From Diphasiastrum complanatum (lineage: Eukaryota; Streptophyta; Lycopodiopsida; Lycopodiales; Lycopodiaceae): a DNA stretch of 63,362 nucleotides. Shown in pieces: positions 1 to 12,413 of the stretch (positions within the stretch are counted from its first letter, which is position 1; every line of letters begins with the position of its first letter). The position numbers were made by a program, and so were the translations under genes. The DNA lies in assembly GCA_029204225.1 (NCBI GenBank), contig CM055095.1, positions 27,831,483 through 27,894,844 on the forward strand, written 5' to 3'. The notes beneath the pieces were generated by a model, which saw nothing but the letters and a program-made list of their open reading frames with translations, was not told the DNA's origin and made no database searches.

Positions 1-79
1 CTGCTCGACAAGCCACTCTTTGCCAAGCAAAGAAAGACAATTGGATTAAACGTGCAAAGTTGCAAGGTTCAAGAGGGAG
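1..79 (+). pseudogene. Copia A pol 3' tail (end of RNase H)
   Basis: The frame beginning at base 3 reads LDKPLFAKQRKTIGLN, the same C-terminal tail found at about 28010 and 31995 in the better preserved Copia A copies. It runs straight into a polypurine tract (AAGAGGGAG, 71-79) and an LTR start. The rest of the element lies left of the window. This is seen directly by comparing copies within the window. Confidence 0.8.
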
Positions 80-300
80 TGTCAGAAATGGTGAACTCCT
101 GCAACTTTGCCGCAACGAACATGAGCGAAGGTTGAACGGAGAACAATTCGCAAAAGTCAACGTGCCTTGACTCAAAGCACGAACGATTTGTGAATCATTC
201 GTGGATCGTAAACGTGCCTCTAGGACCACAAAAACCACAAAGCGACGCAAAACGAAAAGACACGAAAGGACAGATCATCTCATCAATGAATACCGAACTT
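80..300 (+). repeat. LTR (5' part) of a Copia A relative
   Basis: It starts TGTCAGAAAT directly after the polypurine tract, as do the LTRs at 28086 and 32073. The first 30 bases or so match those LTRs. The rest differs but keeps the same style (AAAGCACGAACG-like words), so this is a diverged subfamily or a rearranged LTR. The right end is not defined, and no GACA terminus followed by a primer site is visible. Confidence 0.5.
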
Positions 301-760
301 TAAAGTATCAACAATTGAGAAGAAGAAGCAGTTCCAACAACAAGCCAATACTGTTACAAACAGTCCACTCGATCCAGCAACAAGAGGAAGATGAAGTTTC
401 CTTTATGACCAAGGTTGGAGAACATCGAGGATATTGACTCCTGGGTACTTGGACTCTGGAGCAACTCAACAAATGACTCACCATCGAGACCTGGGACTGT
501 TCCACACGGCCTACTAAGATTACTATCTCCCATTGCATCGACCTATGTGCAACTTGGAGACAACTCATCTCATTCTATCGAAGGCGAAGGAACAGTCAAA
601 GTTCAGTTCCAGGATAGTGATGTAAAGTTGTTGTCCAACATTCTTCATGTTCCTAACCTTACCAAGAACCTGCTTTCGATAAAGCAAAAATCATTGATTC
701 TGGTCAAAGGGTTGGAATTCGATACAGAGGGCACCATACTCGATGAAGTCTAGAAAAGGT
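300..760 (+). pseudogene. Copia relic: retropepsin and start of pre-integrase region
   Basis: Around 448-500 a frame reads YLDSGATQQMTHHRDL, the DSGA active-site motif of Copia aspartic protease. Around 540-690 another frame reads VQLGDNSSHSIEGEG and LSNILHVPNLTKNLLS, the conserved stretch before the integrase zinc finger. These segments are in different frames with stops, so the gene is dead. It is not in the same family as Copia A. The boundary with the LTR to the left is unclear. Confidence 0.65.
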
Positions 761-1029
761 TTTAGCTTTCGGTGATGATGTGGCTATCTTTACAAGCTTA
801 GTCACTGCGTTTTGACAAATAGCCAAGCTCTTCATACGTCCACTTCTGAATCGACTGATATGCTTTGGCATTTCTTTCAGATTAGGCCATCTAAACTTCA
901 CCAGTACTCAGCAAATGTCCGACTTAGAATCTAGTGCAAGATCTTCCTTCTGTCAACAAAGCCAACTTCTCCAAGTAAAAGCTATATTATCAGCAAGCAT
1001 GCTAGAAAGTCCTTTTATTTTTTATTTAG

Positions 1030-1600
1030 TTCATACTTCCAAAGGTTTGCTTGATCTTGTACATAGCGACATTTGTGGCTTTATGCAGACTGCTTCCACA
1101 TGGGGAGCCCTCTATTTCCTAACATTCATTCGACGACTTCCTCGAAGGAATGCTACTTATTGTCTGAAGAACAAATTTTAAAGCTTTCAAGTTCTCAAGC
1201 AGTTCAAGGCGTTTGCTGAAAATCAGACCTAGAGAAAAATCAAGGCTCTACCGTACTGATGGAAGAGGGAGAATTCCATCTCCACCGAATTCAAGGGACT
1301 TCTGTAAGGTCAATGGAATACATCAGCAATACCACAGCCAGCTACTCACCTCAGTCTCATGGCATATCTGGAGAGAAAGAATTGGACACACATCGAAAGT
1401 GCCAAGAGACAGATGGCCTTTGCTGGTAGCTGTTGCACTTCCGATCTACAATCGTTCGTTGTTCTACTTTCGTTGCTATCCCACTGAACTACAACAAAAC
1501 AAGGACAAATTCATGCCTTTTTGTCGTGAATTCAGATATGAACATTGCTATGAGGACTGTAACTACTCCCATTGAATATGATTGCCATCAAACCAAAGAC
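1030..1600 (+). pseudogene. Copia relic: integrase core fragment
   Basis: The translation at about 1037-1130 gives LLDLVHSDICGFMQT and ALYFLTFI, which is the first catalytic aspartate block of Copia integrase. Further on, broken frames recall the second catalytic block. The piece probably belongs to the same element as the protease relic at 300-760, with the zinc finger between them mostly lost. Many stops and frameshifts are present. Between 1600 and 2140 I see no recognisable coding sequence. Confidence 0.6.
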
Positions 1601-2147
1601 CAACAGTTCAGCAGCCAGTCCCCACAAAGCCAATGAGCTAGCTACTCTGGTATGGTTGTTACAAAAGCTTAAAAGTAAAAAGAAGTTGCTCCTGATCCAC
1701 AACCTTTTCATCAATTAATGATCAATCTTCCATATTGGGAGTATATCCAAATCTACACTGAGAAAAATAAATATCATAACATGTATCAGTGGATCAAGGA
1801 CCTCAAGAGGAAGAAGCAATGAGAATGTTTGAGTAGTTGCTGAGAATCTTCCTTTGCTTGTACCAACGGAATTCCCTAATCCTATGCAAAGAACTCATCA
1901 ATGAACAGATATTAATACTCAATTACATCACTGCAAAGAACCATTTAAGATGATATAACCAGAGGTTTCACAAACTGAGTTGATTGTGAACATTTTTTTT
2001 TAGTAAGATGGATATCACTCTAGGAGAGTTCTTATGCATGATTCAAAAAAGTCAAATGCAATACTTAACATAGGGGCCGCATGAGAAAGTGAACAACGAA
2101 ATATCACTCTGCCAATACATTATAAGCATTTTGATCAAGAGACAGTT

Positions 2148-2396
2148 ATGACATATGGCAGGTCTGGAGTCAATTTGATTTCTACCAAATTGTGCACCAA
2201 GTGGGGTATTATGAAATTGAAGCCTGCAACTTTTGCAATTAAGTTGGTAGATCAATCAATTGTCAAGCATAAAGGAATGGTGGAAGATATACCCGTCAAC
2301 ATTACTGGTGTGCAATTTGTCATTACTTTTGTAGTAATGGACTTACCAAAAACACCATTTGCCTACTGTGTTTTATTGAGACATCCTTGGTTATGA
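2148..2396 (+). pseudogene. Retropepsin-like fragment of an LTR element
   Basis: The 82-residue frame contains SGVNLIST near the N terminus and a C-terminal LLRHPWL, matching the shape of plant Gypsy-type retropepsins (D-S/T-G...N-I-S ... L-L-G-R-P-W-L). The catalytic D-S-G is degraded to G-R-S-G, so it would not cleave. It is followed in the same direction by two more open segments (2424-2990 and 3032-3292) that probably belong to the same polyprotein. I infer a Gypsy origin, but no RT is present to confirm the lineage. Confidence 0.5.
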
Positions 2397-2423
2397 GTTG
2401 CGCAAGTAATTCATAACTGAGGC

Positions 2424-2990
2424 ATGAGCAAAATTACTTTCAAGAATTGCGAACAAGCCGTCAAAGTTGATCCACTCACTTGGATGATCAAGCCAACCAT
2501 TCAAAAAGGAGATGGTGATTTATCCAGAACGGATCATATTATTGATCTAGCAAAGAAGGCATTGGATATCCATTATGATTCTCAAACTGATGATATCAAC
2601 TGGAACCAAGCATTAACAACTATTGATTGTACAGCTGGTTATATGTGTCGACATGATGATAGATCAGAAATAAGCATCATTCTAATGAATGACTGTACTC
2701 TTAATACTACCATTACATTATCTATCAATATGATGAACGTAGCTTGGATTTCAGCTATTTCAATTCTAGATCCAATTGAAGATGAACTGATTCCAGTCAG
2801 CCATGCTTTATCCTATAATGAGAATGCAGAACTTACTGACGAACAAATCTTACGACATATGGATCCTACTAGATTTGGTGTTCGGAACATTCCAGATGAA
2901 CCGCCGACGAAATCACCAAAAGTAGTCATATTGAAGGATTGGAAGCCAACAAGAACTATGAATAATAAAGCAAGCAAAGCAGCACCATAG
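2424..2990 (+). pseudogene. Unrecognised open segment downstream of retropepsin fragment
   Basis: This 188-codon segment on the same strand follows the retropepsin fragment after a 27-base gap. Composition is hydrophilic and acidic in the middle (DPIEDELIPVSHAL, PDEPPTKSPK). I recognise no domain. Its position suggests the linker between protease and RT of an LTR retrotransposon polyprotein. It could also be a lineage-specific insertion in that polyprotein. Confidence 0.35.
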
Positions 2991-3031
2991 TAAGATTCTG
3001 AAATGGGAAAAATCCACTAAATGAGACAATT

Positions 3032-3292
3032 ATGACAGTTGATCCAAAGATCCATGAGCATGTTGTTGTGCCACCTTTGGACAAAGGTAAAAGAAAGATC
3101 GATCTTGATCTTGATGCTTCAAGTCAGATCTCTTATAAGTCACAATCACCATTGGCTAAGAAATCCACAAGCAAAGCAAAGGTTAATCCCTTTGAACAAA
3201 AGAAAGTCGGTGTAGTACAACATGATCTGCTGGAGCACTTCAAGATATATACTTTGGATGATGTGGTCATTATGCTGCCAAAAGCTCACTAA
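3032..3292 (+). pseudogene. Lysine-rich open segment of the same relic
   Basis: An 86-codon segment with basic low-complexity stretches (DKGKRKIDLDLD, KSTSKAKVN) follows the previous one on the same strand. No domain is recognised. From 3293 to about 3730 there is no gene: the frame breaks up and the A/T-rich sequence leads into repeat E. Confidence 0.25.
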
Positions 3293-3734
3293 GCACATGA
3301 AGAAGAAGTTCTAGAAATGCAAGAAGTCTATGCAACCTATGAATCTAGCTGAACCAAGTGAAGATGAGAAGATAGTCCAAGTTGGAGCACAACATTCAAC
3401 AAATCAATTTGATGCTTTGAAAAGGTTGTTGGTCAAGTTACCTTAACAACAAATACTTAACACACTTTTAAAGCAAGTCTCACATGACATCAATCCTTCA
3501 TTACACAGCTTCCAGTGGAAAAGCAAAAAGAGCACAAAAAATTGGAGACAATGGAGGATCCTTCTATTATGATTTTTGCATATTAACAATAAAAATGTTT
3601 TTCACACAAAAATATCTCCCCCTTATAGCAAGAGAGAAGTATTGTGATTCTTAATTCAACTCTCTTGGCCAATCATTTTATTCACTTGGATCAACTAGCA
3701 ATGTGCTTCTAACTCAACTGACAAGTCGGGAAAA

Positions 3735-4375
3735 CCCGGCTTGTCCGACATGTCGACTTATCGACTACCCATCCTAACTGGCCACGACAGCGACTCGCTC
3801 AACTTTCGAATAGCCGATGCCTCCTCACGCTCACTTCATGTACTGAGCAAACGACTTGGACAATGACAGTAGCAGCCACGATCTCCTACAAACGGCACAT
3901 CGGCTCCATGAATCTTCTTTGTACATACATCTACACAAATGTAAATTGTATATAGTTGATCATTGTAATCAATTTATCAAGCAATGCAAGAAAGTGTATT
4001 AGAGACAGACATTGTAGATGCTTTCATGCATCGATTCTTTCTTTAGAATGATTGTCAGTAATAAGCTCATAGCTTTTACAGAGCGGAGTTAGCTTCTTGA
4101 GCACGCGGTTTCGCCCGTTATTGTCAGAAGAATTGCATCCTCCTCAGGCATCCTCAAGCTCTGTATTCAGACAGAAATCAGAAGTTTAGTGTGCTCATAG
4201 CATCAAAACTTACGTGTATTTCTATACACTAATATGAATCAATCATTGTCTTTTATTGCATTCAGAGTTCTTGTCAGGATTGTGTGCTTTGCTACTACGT
4301 CTTCTTGTTTGACATTCTTATTGCTTTGTTTGATTGTATGCTCTTTTGCTTCCGCACACTGTCCTATCTATTAAA
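3735..4375 (+). repeat. Repeat E copy 1 (probable LTR)
   Basis: This stretch aligns by eye over about 600 bases with 40075-40665 on the same strand. Shared landmarks are TCACGCTCACTTCATGTACT, GTAGATGCTTTCATGCATC and a run ending near TTTGACTG/TTTGATTG...GCTCTT. Copy 1 carries about 60 extra bases near 4125-4190 that copy 2 lacks. It lies downstream of a retropepsin relic, which would fit a 3' LTR. I have not found matching TG...CA ends, so LTR status is inferred. Confidence 0.5.
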
Positions 4376-4395
4376 GGACAAAAATTAGTGTTTCA

Positions 4396-4780
4396 GTGCA
4401 AATTGCATTTCGTGCTAAGAAAACTATTGTCGAGATCTCATATCCAAGATGGAAGTCATCCACGACTAAGAAAGAAACTATAGGATTTGAACATGTCCAT
4501 TTAAAAAGCTATTGGATAAATAGAGACTTGCGTTGGCGAAATGATTCGCTTAGTACTCATCAATGTAAGTTAATGGGGTTGTGTGATAATTGCAATCAAA
4601 CAACTGCTAATAGAGTAGTTGCAATGGAGTAACTAACTTGTTACTATCAAAATTACACGAAAAAGTCAAATCTTGAGCTTCTATACACCTATACACACAA
4701 CATGCATTCTTAAAACATCTATAGTGTTATGTACGTAAACATGTCATAACAACATGCTCGAGTTTCAACTTGTATCATAA
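4396..4780 (+). other. Short non-coding stretch with no recognised gene
   Basis: A 78-codon open frame at 4396-4632 has no recognisable domain, and I do not believe it encodes a protein. The rest is A/T-rich and non-coding. Confidence 0.4.
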
Positions 4781-4786
4781 CAACAG

Positions 4787-4860
4787 GGTTGGCTCAGCTG
4801 GTTAGCTTGGCATCCAAAGTTTCTTTGGTCCCAGGTTCAAGCCTCCTCTTGGAAACCAAG
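4787..4860 (+). repeat. tRNA-like sequence, possible SINE head
   Basis: TGGCTCAGCTGG (4790-4801) fits an RNA polymerase III A box, and GGTTCAAGCC (4834-4843) fits a B box at about tRNA spacing. Between them CCAA-AGTTTCT-TTGG (4813-4827) can form a short anticodon-like stem. The acceptor stem and the T stem do not pair fully, so this is not a functional tRNA. A tRNA-derived SINE head or tRNA pseudogene is the best reading. An (AT)n run follows at about 4875-4894. Confidence 0.35.
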
Positions 4861-4899
4861 AAGCATTCCTATAGACATATATATATATATATATGAGTG

Positions 4900-6078
<1,179 letters not shown>

Positions 6079-6512
6079 TTTATGGAGTGTGAACATGAAC
6101 ACAAAAATAGCACATTAATACACTCACAAACCGTTTCAATCAAAGATTGCCTTGCCACCCCTGCCTCTTACCTATAAACTCAGAACTTAGACTCAAAGTA
6201 GAATAACAAAAGGCAATCATAGTCAAGAATCATTGTAGTTTCCATTTTATTAGGCATCTGGTAGAACTGTCTTGCTGGCAAGACGCTTTTGCACATGCAT
6301 TATTGACTGTTCTTTGCAATTTGAAAGGACTTAAAGAAATTTGTTGTATTGTTTCAGCAAAAACTATCAGTCTTCATGTCCATTTGGATAATAAGAAGAG
6401 GTAGAATATATCGGTCCAGCATTTCTAGTTTGAAAAACCGAACCATAAATATGTAGCATTGACTAATTCAAAGAATAAAGGTGGGTAGACAGGTCTACAG
6501 GAAATATGAAAT

Positions 6513-7424
6513 TCAGGACTCTGACTTTGGGAGCTCTATATTGTTGAGACGCTCTAGAGCCAGAACTAGTGCTTGTGTCCCTAAATTCCCTTGATCATGG
6601 GCCTTCAGTGAGACATATAGCTGCTGCGCAACTGCAAGACCAGGTAAAGCAAGACCCATTTGACGGCACTCCTCCAGTGCGATGCCCAAATCCTTGACGA
6701 AATGATTGACAAAAAAACCAGGTGTAAAGTCACGTTTTTGGATGCGAGCAGCATACAAATCCAAGGACTTTGAGCCTGCTGCACCACCAGAAATTGCTTT
6801 CAGGTATGTAGTGACATCAAGGCCTGCCTTATGTGCGTAAAGCATACCTTCAACCAAGCCTATCATGGTTGACGCGATTGTTATTTGATTACCAAGTTTG
6901 CAGCTCTGACCCGAGCCTGCTGAACCTAAATAGGTAACTATTCCCATACACTTGAAAAGAGGACCCAGATTACATACAATTTCTTCATCTCCTCCTGCCA
7001 TTATTGCCAGAGTCCCAGCTTTTGCCCCCCGGTCACCTCCAGAAACAGGTGCATCTATTGCCTGGCAACCCCTCTTTTTGGCAGTAGCAAAAATCTCACA
7101 GGCAAGAGACGGTTCACTGGTTGTCATGTCCACTACAACACCCCCAGGTACCAAAGCCTGAAGTATTCCAAACTGGCCTAGAATTACCTCTCGAACATCT
7201 GAAGGGTAACCCACTATTGTGAAAACAACATCACTTCTTTCTGCAACTGTCTTTGGAGAATCAACCAGAATGGCTCCTTTCTTACAAAGTGAAACAGCTT
7301 TACTTTTCGTACGATTGAAAACAGTTACTTGATACCCAGCATCAAGAATATGACCACACATAGCCTGGCCCATGACACCAGTTCCAATCCATCCAACACG
7401 TGTTTTACCAGGCTCTACTTCCAT
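6513..7424 (-). CDS. 3-hydroxyisobutyrate dehydrogenase-like / glyoxylate reductase-like protein
   Basis: This is a beta-hydroxyacid dehydrogenase that reduces or oxidises small hydroxyacids with a nicotinamide cofactor. It resembles the plant HIBADH-like proteins typified by Arabidopsis At4g29120. From the ATG at 7424 it has 303 residues, close to the family's catalytic length. Visible motifs are the Rossmann GxGxxG at 14-19 (GTGVMG), NRT at 37-39 (the Arg fits NADP(H) preference), DMTTSEPS from 99, DAPVSGGD at 124-131, the catalytic K176 with N179 (KLGNQ) and NHFVKDLG with K244. All key residues are present and the frame is unbroken and intronless over this span. The chosen ATG has G at -3 and G at +4. 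The frame stays open upstream to about 7619 without another ATG, so a transit-peptide exon upstream is possible. Substrate and compartment are inferred. The gene is the only intact host gene here. Confidence 0.9.
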   Translation of the reverse strand: MEVEPGKTRVGWIGTGVMGQAMCGHILDAGYQVTVFNRTKSKAVSLCKKGAILVDSPKTVAERSDVVFTIVGYPSDVREVILGQFGILQALVPGGVVVDMTTSEPSLACEIFATAKKRGCQAIDAPVSGGDRGAKAGTLAIMAGGDEEIVCNLGPLFKCMGIVTYLGSAGSGQSCKLGNQITIASTMIGLVEGMLYAHKAGLDVTTYLKAISGGAAGSKSLDLYAARIQKRDFTPGFFVNHFVKDLGIALEECRQMGLALPGLAVAQQLYVSLKAHDQGNLGTQALVLALERLNNIELPKSES

Positions 7425-7575
7425 TGCTCTGATGTATAGAGTTCTAGAAGTTTGGACTGATATGGCTTTTGTTGAAGTATTGAACCTATAGACTAATGTA
7501 TTGCCTGGTCTGGAATGACAAAAACCACTTGTTGACCTTCTGCATACCCTGCATATCTGAAATTTAGGACAAAAA
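7425..7575 (-). other. Possible N-terminal extension and 3' splice site of the dehydrogenase gene
   Basis: Upstream of the ATG at 7424 the same frame is open and reads Arg/Ser-rich residues such as CRRSTSGFCHSR and TSRTLYIRA, which look like a mitochondrial or plastid transit peptide. No ATG begins it; the first in-frame stop is near 7620. On the minus strand TTTTTGTCCTAAATTTCAG (7575-7557) is a good 3' splice site, so this region may be the start of a second exon. Alternatively it is 5' UTR and the protein is cytosolic. I could not place the upstream exon. Confidence 0.4.
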
Positions 7576-7619
7576 CATGTGATCAAAGCAGGAAAAACTT
7601 GAGTCGGTTTTAATTGGCA

Positions 7620-9630
7620 CCACTAACAATTTTTTTGGTATCACATATAGTATGCAAATCTGATCTATCTTTAATTTAGTGTCAAGCTAAAACTGACAAT
7701 GGTCATGTTATCAGGTCTACACATTTTCACAGGTCAGTGAAGAGTTTTTGCAGCGTAGACCTTACTAGAAATTTCTAGATTATTATGGACATGCATAAAA
7801 GAAAAGACAGGCATTTTTTGACCTTTTTGCTGTACTCTTATTTGACGTTCCACCATCCTATAAATACTTAACAACCATGCATAAGAACCAAGAATGAGGA
7901 CATAACAGTTCAAGCCTCTTCATATCAAACTATCCCACTATTGTACAAAATGGGAAGTAACAAACAAAATATTTTTGAGTAAAGACTATCCCTGTGCTCA
8001 AGTAAGAAAATCCAAACAAGGTTCCTACGTGACAAGGGACTTCAATACCTCCCCTTGATAATTATTTTGTGAATTAGATAAACATTAACTCGGTATTGCA
8101 TGTACAGACACAGTAATCGTATATAAAAACCTAATCAGATGTCGATCTAAATTCGCAATGGAGGCATGTAGTTATAGACTTATCTAGAAGAATGACCATC
8201 GGAAAGACATTTGCTAACAATGGATGCAAAAGGCTGAAGAATCCTTAGAGAGTAGATGCGCAAACACATGTATTATATCAAAATCAAAACAAGGGGATAG
8301 TCTACAACATTAACATCAAGGCATTTAGGATCGGCACCAAGGCACTCAGCATCAAAGCATGCAACAATAGCAATTAACTTGTATCTATATATGTGAATCT
8401 AGCTCATACCATGCAATATCATCATCAACCTGTACATGTGACTCCAACGCAGTGTGTGACAATGTCACCATCTCTTGTGAATCTCTCTCAGTATGTGATA
8501 CTATAACGTGTGACTATCTCATGCGGATCTCTCTCACTGTGTGATACTATCATCGTCTCAAGCAACTTCTCACACTGTGCTATCACTCTCTCATCCTCAC
8601 AATAAGTCTCAACCTTGCTCGCAAAAAGAAGCTCACAAGGTGACTCAAATATAGACTCGAAATGGTGCTCACTAGCATCGCTCTCAATATCTATGCCACT
8701 ACTCTCATGTACATAAGGACTCTCAAAAGCAGACGCAAGTGAGTGAAGCACATGTAAAATGACATGCCACACAAAGATAGATGGATGAGAACAAAAATAT
8801 GTACGCCAGCCACTTAGAATAAGCAAGACCATCTAAGAGGAAAATTGCATTAGCAATCTTTCCAGAAATAGTACAATTAGGGCGATAAGGGTCAAATTAA
8901 TACAGAAGACGTGCCAACCACGTCTCAAACACGCACACAGAAGTTGTATCAACACAATAAACAGAGAGGAAAGATAAGGGGGAAACACTTGGTGACGTGA
9001 TAAAAGAGGGAGATAGGCACAACAAGAAATTTTAACAAGCACACATGATATGCAAAACACACAAGCACACACAATATGTAAACCCAACTTCTCTCTTTCT
9101 TCTTCTACCTATTTGTTTTTCTTTTCTGTTTTTAAAGGAATGATGACAAAAACACACAAAATGAAACAATAAATGGGATCTATCGAATTAGATCAAAGCA
9201 ATGGAAAATGAACAATAGAAATAGAAAGTAAGCAAAAACCATACTAAAACGACCATAATTCTTTTTTTTGTTTTGTAATAACCAGTTGACATAAAATGAA
9301 AAACCAAATGTAAACCAAACGAATATAAATGATTCAAGAACAAGAAAGTATGTGAAAAAGCACAAACCTTGAGAGGGAGGACACAAGTAGTCACCAAAAA
9401 CCACGATAGCAAGTGATAGGTGGTGAAGAAACTGCCAAAATGTCCACCAAATAGAGCACCAAGGGAGTAAGCTGCCCAAGTGGGACAAAAAAATTCAAGC
9501 AAATGAAATGACAAGTGTGCTGCCAAATAAGGGAAATATAGAAAAAGATAGGTACCAACTGATTGCTGCCCCAAAAGACCAGCAAAATAGCCTCCAAAGA
9601 AGACAGCGGTAGTGTAAGTAGAGCCTAAAA
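7620..9630. other. Intergenic stretch upstream of the dehydrogenase gene
   Basis: The promoter of the minus-strand dehydrogenase gene should lie at the left of this stretch, but I could not fix a TATA box. Open frames at 8488-9087 and 9180-9722 on the minus strand are low-complexity, rich in Phe/Leu/Ser from pyrimidine-rich DNA, and show no domain. No RNA gene or clear transposon end was seen. Confidence 0.4.
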
Positions 9631-9639
9631 ACCAACAAG

Positions 9640-10130
9640 CGAAGTGTGGGCATTATAGATTTTCGCTTGTTGGTTATGTCGTTTGGGCTAATCAATGCAC
9701 CAGCCACATTCATGATGCTCATGAACGATGTCTTGCGTGACTATATGGCCTAGTTTGTCGTCAATTTCAATGATGATATATTTGTCTATAGTAAGAAAAA
9801 GGCAGCAATGGAGCATGAGATTTATCATTAGACCATATTTGGCACCTTCTATCTTGTATGCCAACGCTCATAAGAGTCAATTGTGTAAGACTCATGTTGC
9901 GTATTTGGGTCACATAGTGATGATTAAGGGTGATTGAGGGTGATCAAGGGTATTTTACCAACCAAGGCGGTTGTGATTCCGAAGTGACCGAGGCGGCCTA
10001 CCAATGCCATGCACAATTTGTTTTGGGCTTTTGTAAGTTCTATGGGAGGTTCGTTAAAAACTACTCTTGGAAAGTTGCTCCTCTAACGGACCAGTTACAG
10101 AATAATAACATTGTGATATGATGGGATGTA
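9640..10130 (+). pseudogene. Gypsy relic: RT palm to start of RNase H
   Basis: A frame from about 9654 reads DFRLLVMSFGLINAPATFM and LMNDVLRDYMA, then a stop, then FNDDIFVYS. This is the Gypsy RT palm, with the catalytic F/Y-x-D-D box reduced to FNDD. Next come CKTHVAYLGHIVMIKG (thumb) and LGFCKFYGRFVKNYSWKVAP (start of RNase H). Stops and shifts show it is dead. The left edge near 9640 abuts unrelated sequence. Confidence 0.8.
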
Positions 10131-10134
10131 GAAA

Positions 10135-10710
10135 GTCTGGACAGAGGTGTTTGCTAAGCTAGGAACACAATTGCGGATGACCAATACTAAGCATCCTCAA
10201 ACAAGTGGCCAGACAAAGGGTCAAGCAGATCTTGAAACGCAAGCTTCGTGCTTATGTTAGTGGTAGGCAGACAAACTAGGTTAAGCATGTACCCTTAGTA
10301 GAGTTTGCATACACTAATAAAAGACAGGCATCCACAAGATGAGACTTTTTTAGCTCAACTATGGTTATAGGCCAAGTAGCCCAACAACCATAGGAATCCC
10401 ACGTAAGGTGCCTAGCACCGCGGAGTTTATAACCCAAATTCAACAAAAGCTAGAGATGACATTAGCTAATATGTCTAAGGAAGGGGCTAGGGCAAAAGTT
10501 ACAATCATGAGTACTGTACCTACCAAGAATTTGAAGAAGGAGATTGGGTATATTTACTAGTCCCTTCCAAGTAAAAGTACACACAGGAAAGTGTTCCAAG
10601 ATATCTCCTAGGTATTGTGGACCATGGCTAATCATTAAGAAGACTAGCTAGATAGCCTATAAGCTACAACTACCCTTGGGATGCAAGGTGCATCCAATCG
10701 ATGTATAATT
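10135..10710 (+). pseudogene. Gypsy relic: integrase C-terminal part
   Basis: The frame near 10155 gives KLGTQLRMTNTKHPQTSGQT, the block containing the last part of the Gypsy integrase core. Downstream stretches recall the GPY-type end. It follows the RT/RNase H relic with the RNase H end and integrase zinc finger missing, so an internal deletion of about 1.5 kb or more is inferred. Confidence 0.65.
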
Positions 10711-12413
10711 AGCCAAAAATAAAAAATTATGGTATTATATGATAATTTGTGGTTAGATTGTTACATTTGGTCCTATCGTTGGCCCTACACAAGTGCGTAG
10801 AGCCATTGCGCATGACATTTCAAACAAAAACTTATAAAATGGTGATATGTTGAATGAAAAAAAAATTCTTTGTCCCAATTCGTGTTTGAAACTATAGATC
10901 AACATGTAAAATGGTATACAAATAAGGCCTTGTAAAGCTTAACAAGGCCCAAAAGGCTCCATTACCTTAAGAAACAAAGGTGGACCCCTCTATAGGCCTC
11001 TATAGGCTAATAAATCGCTAACTAGTAGTTAGTGACATTTACAAGATAGTTAAGTTTAGGCTTTGTCTATCTTGTGGTTCAATCTAAAGGTCCTCAATGG
11101 TCTCTTATATTAATTATGTTATGTTTGATTTATGTTCCCCATGGGGTAGGCCTCATCTCTAGATTTGATTTGAATCAAATTGAGAGATTTTGGCATGATT
11201 TGCAAAAGTTATGGCTAAAGTTGTAGATCTTACATCATCTTCCAACCAATAATCTTTTGGGACCTATTTTTTGGCTTTTTTAGCCAAATTTTCATCGATT
11301 TCTATGAATCGAACTTTGTAGAGATTGATCTTAGCGTTAATCTAAGCCTATCTTCGTTACATTTGGTTAGGTTGTAAGGACGTTATGATCAATCTTGTGA
11401 TCAAAGAAATCAGATTCCAAGTGAGAGAGATGAAGTGGCTTTCAATTTTCATTTTAGACGTTTTTCTTTGTTGTTGAAGTTTGAGAAAATTTTCATTTGG
11501 GAAAGCTGATAACTGCATTTCAACTTTGAAGTTACAGTTCTACTCTAGCCTTCAAAAAAACAAATGTAATTTCATTCTGAAGTTGAAAACTTATCCAATT
11601 GTGTGTATCTTTGTGCATGTGTTTAAGAAAATATTGATTATTCTAAAAAACGCTGCCACGTCAACTCGTGAGTTGCCTGACTGCGAGCCACTCATCCAAC
11701 TTGCCATACTACCATTTCTTTCCCTACCTCCAGCTTATCTCCCGCCTCACGAAATTTTTATTTTGATGATGTCATTCACCTCGCCACCTCGTTATCAACT
11801 ACTCACCAAATTAATATTCATCATACTTAAAAATTTCATGATTGATATTTGTCAATCTGCCCATTTGGAAATTCACCATTTGCATACATGTTGAATCGCC
11901 TCACCAAGTACCAAAAAAGAAAGAAAATTCCATAGTCATCGTGGATTTTGGGCACCTTGCCAAATTAGCAAGTGCCACGTTAACACTTCAACGACAAGTT
12001 TGCCACTTAAGATTGTTAAAAAATTACGAGCACCTGAATTTTGTTTGGTCTGTTGATGAGCCGAATTCTGCTTCATAGGCTCATTAAAGATTTTCACATG
12101 GGCACTACTACTATTTTCCAATTTTCAGAGGGCAAACAAGAAGCTTCGGAGATTAAAACTAACCCTATTGACAAATAGCTCGTACCACCTAAGAGTGCAA
12201 CAACACTAATGAATGACTCTCATCTTCAAGAGTTAATAAAGATATATGAATAGAGGGAGGAATATAAATGGCCTGTGGTGACACTTGTAAAAGAAATGTA
12301 AATAAAATGGTTATTTGTGTTATTGTGCCTCTAAGTCGCATGCTGAGCTTTGGTATAGGGTACTTGGTCATTAATTAGGAGTGGCTGGACTGACCACCTA
12401 TTTTGTTGTAAAT
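10711..12413. other. Stretch without recognised gene, possible decayed LTR sequence
   Basis: It lies between a Gypsy integrase end and a Gypsy gag start, so LTR remnants are likely, but I could not define LTR ends or a primer site. Open frames such as 11481-11894 have no recognisable domain. Confidence 0.35.

Noticed and set aside
201-437. 78-codon basic open frame
   Set aside because: It spans the LTR-like sequence and runs into an unrelated Copia relic in the wrong frame; Lys/Arg richness comes from A/G-rich LTR words.
6605-7161. Additional open frames overlapping the dehydrogenase gene
   Set aside because: They lie in other frames of a well-conserved coding region and have no domain of their own.
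7425-7586. Start of the dehydrogenase at 7586
   Set aside because: The codon there is TTG, not ATG. Nuclear plant genes rarely start at TTG, so I used the ATG at 7424 and recorded the extension separately.
9180-9722. Overlapping membrane-protein-like frames on the minus strand
   Set aside because: Three frames are open together because the strand is pyrimidine-rich; hydrophobicity follows from base composition and no family is recognised.
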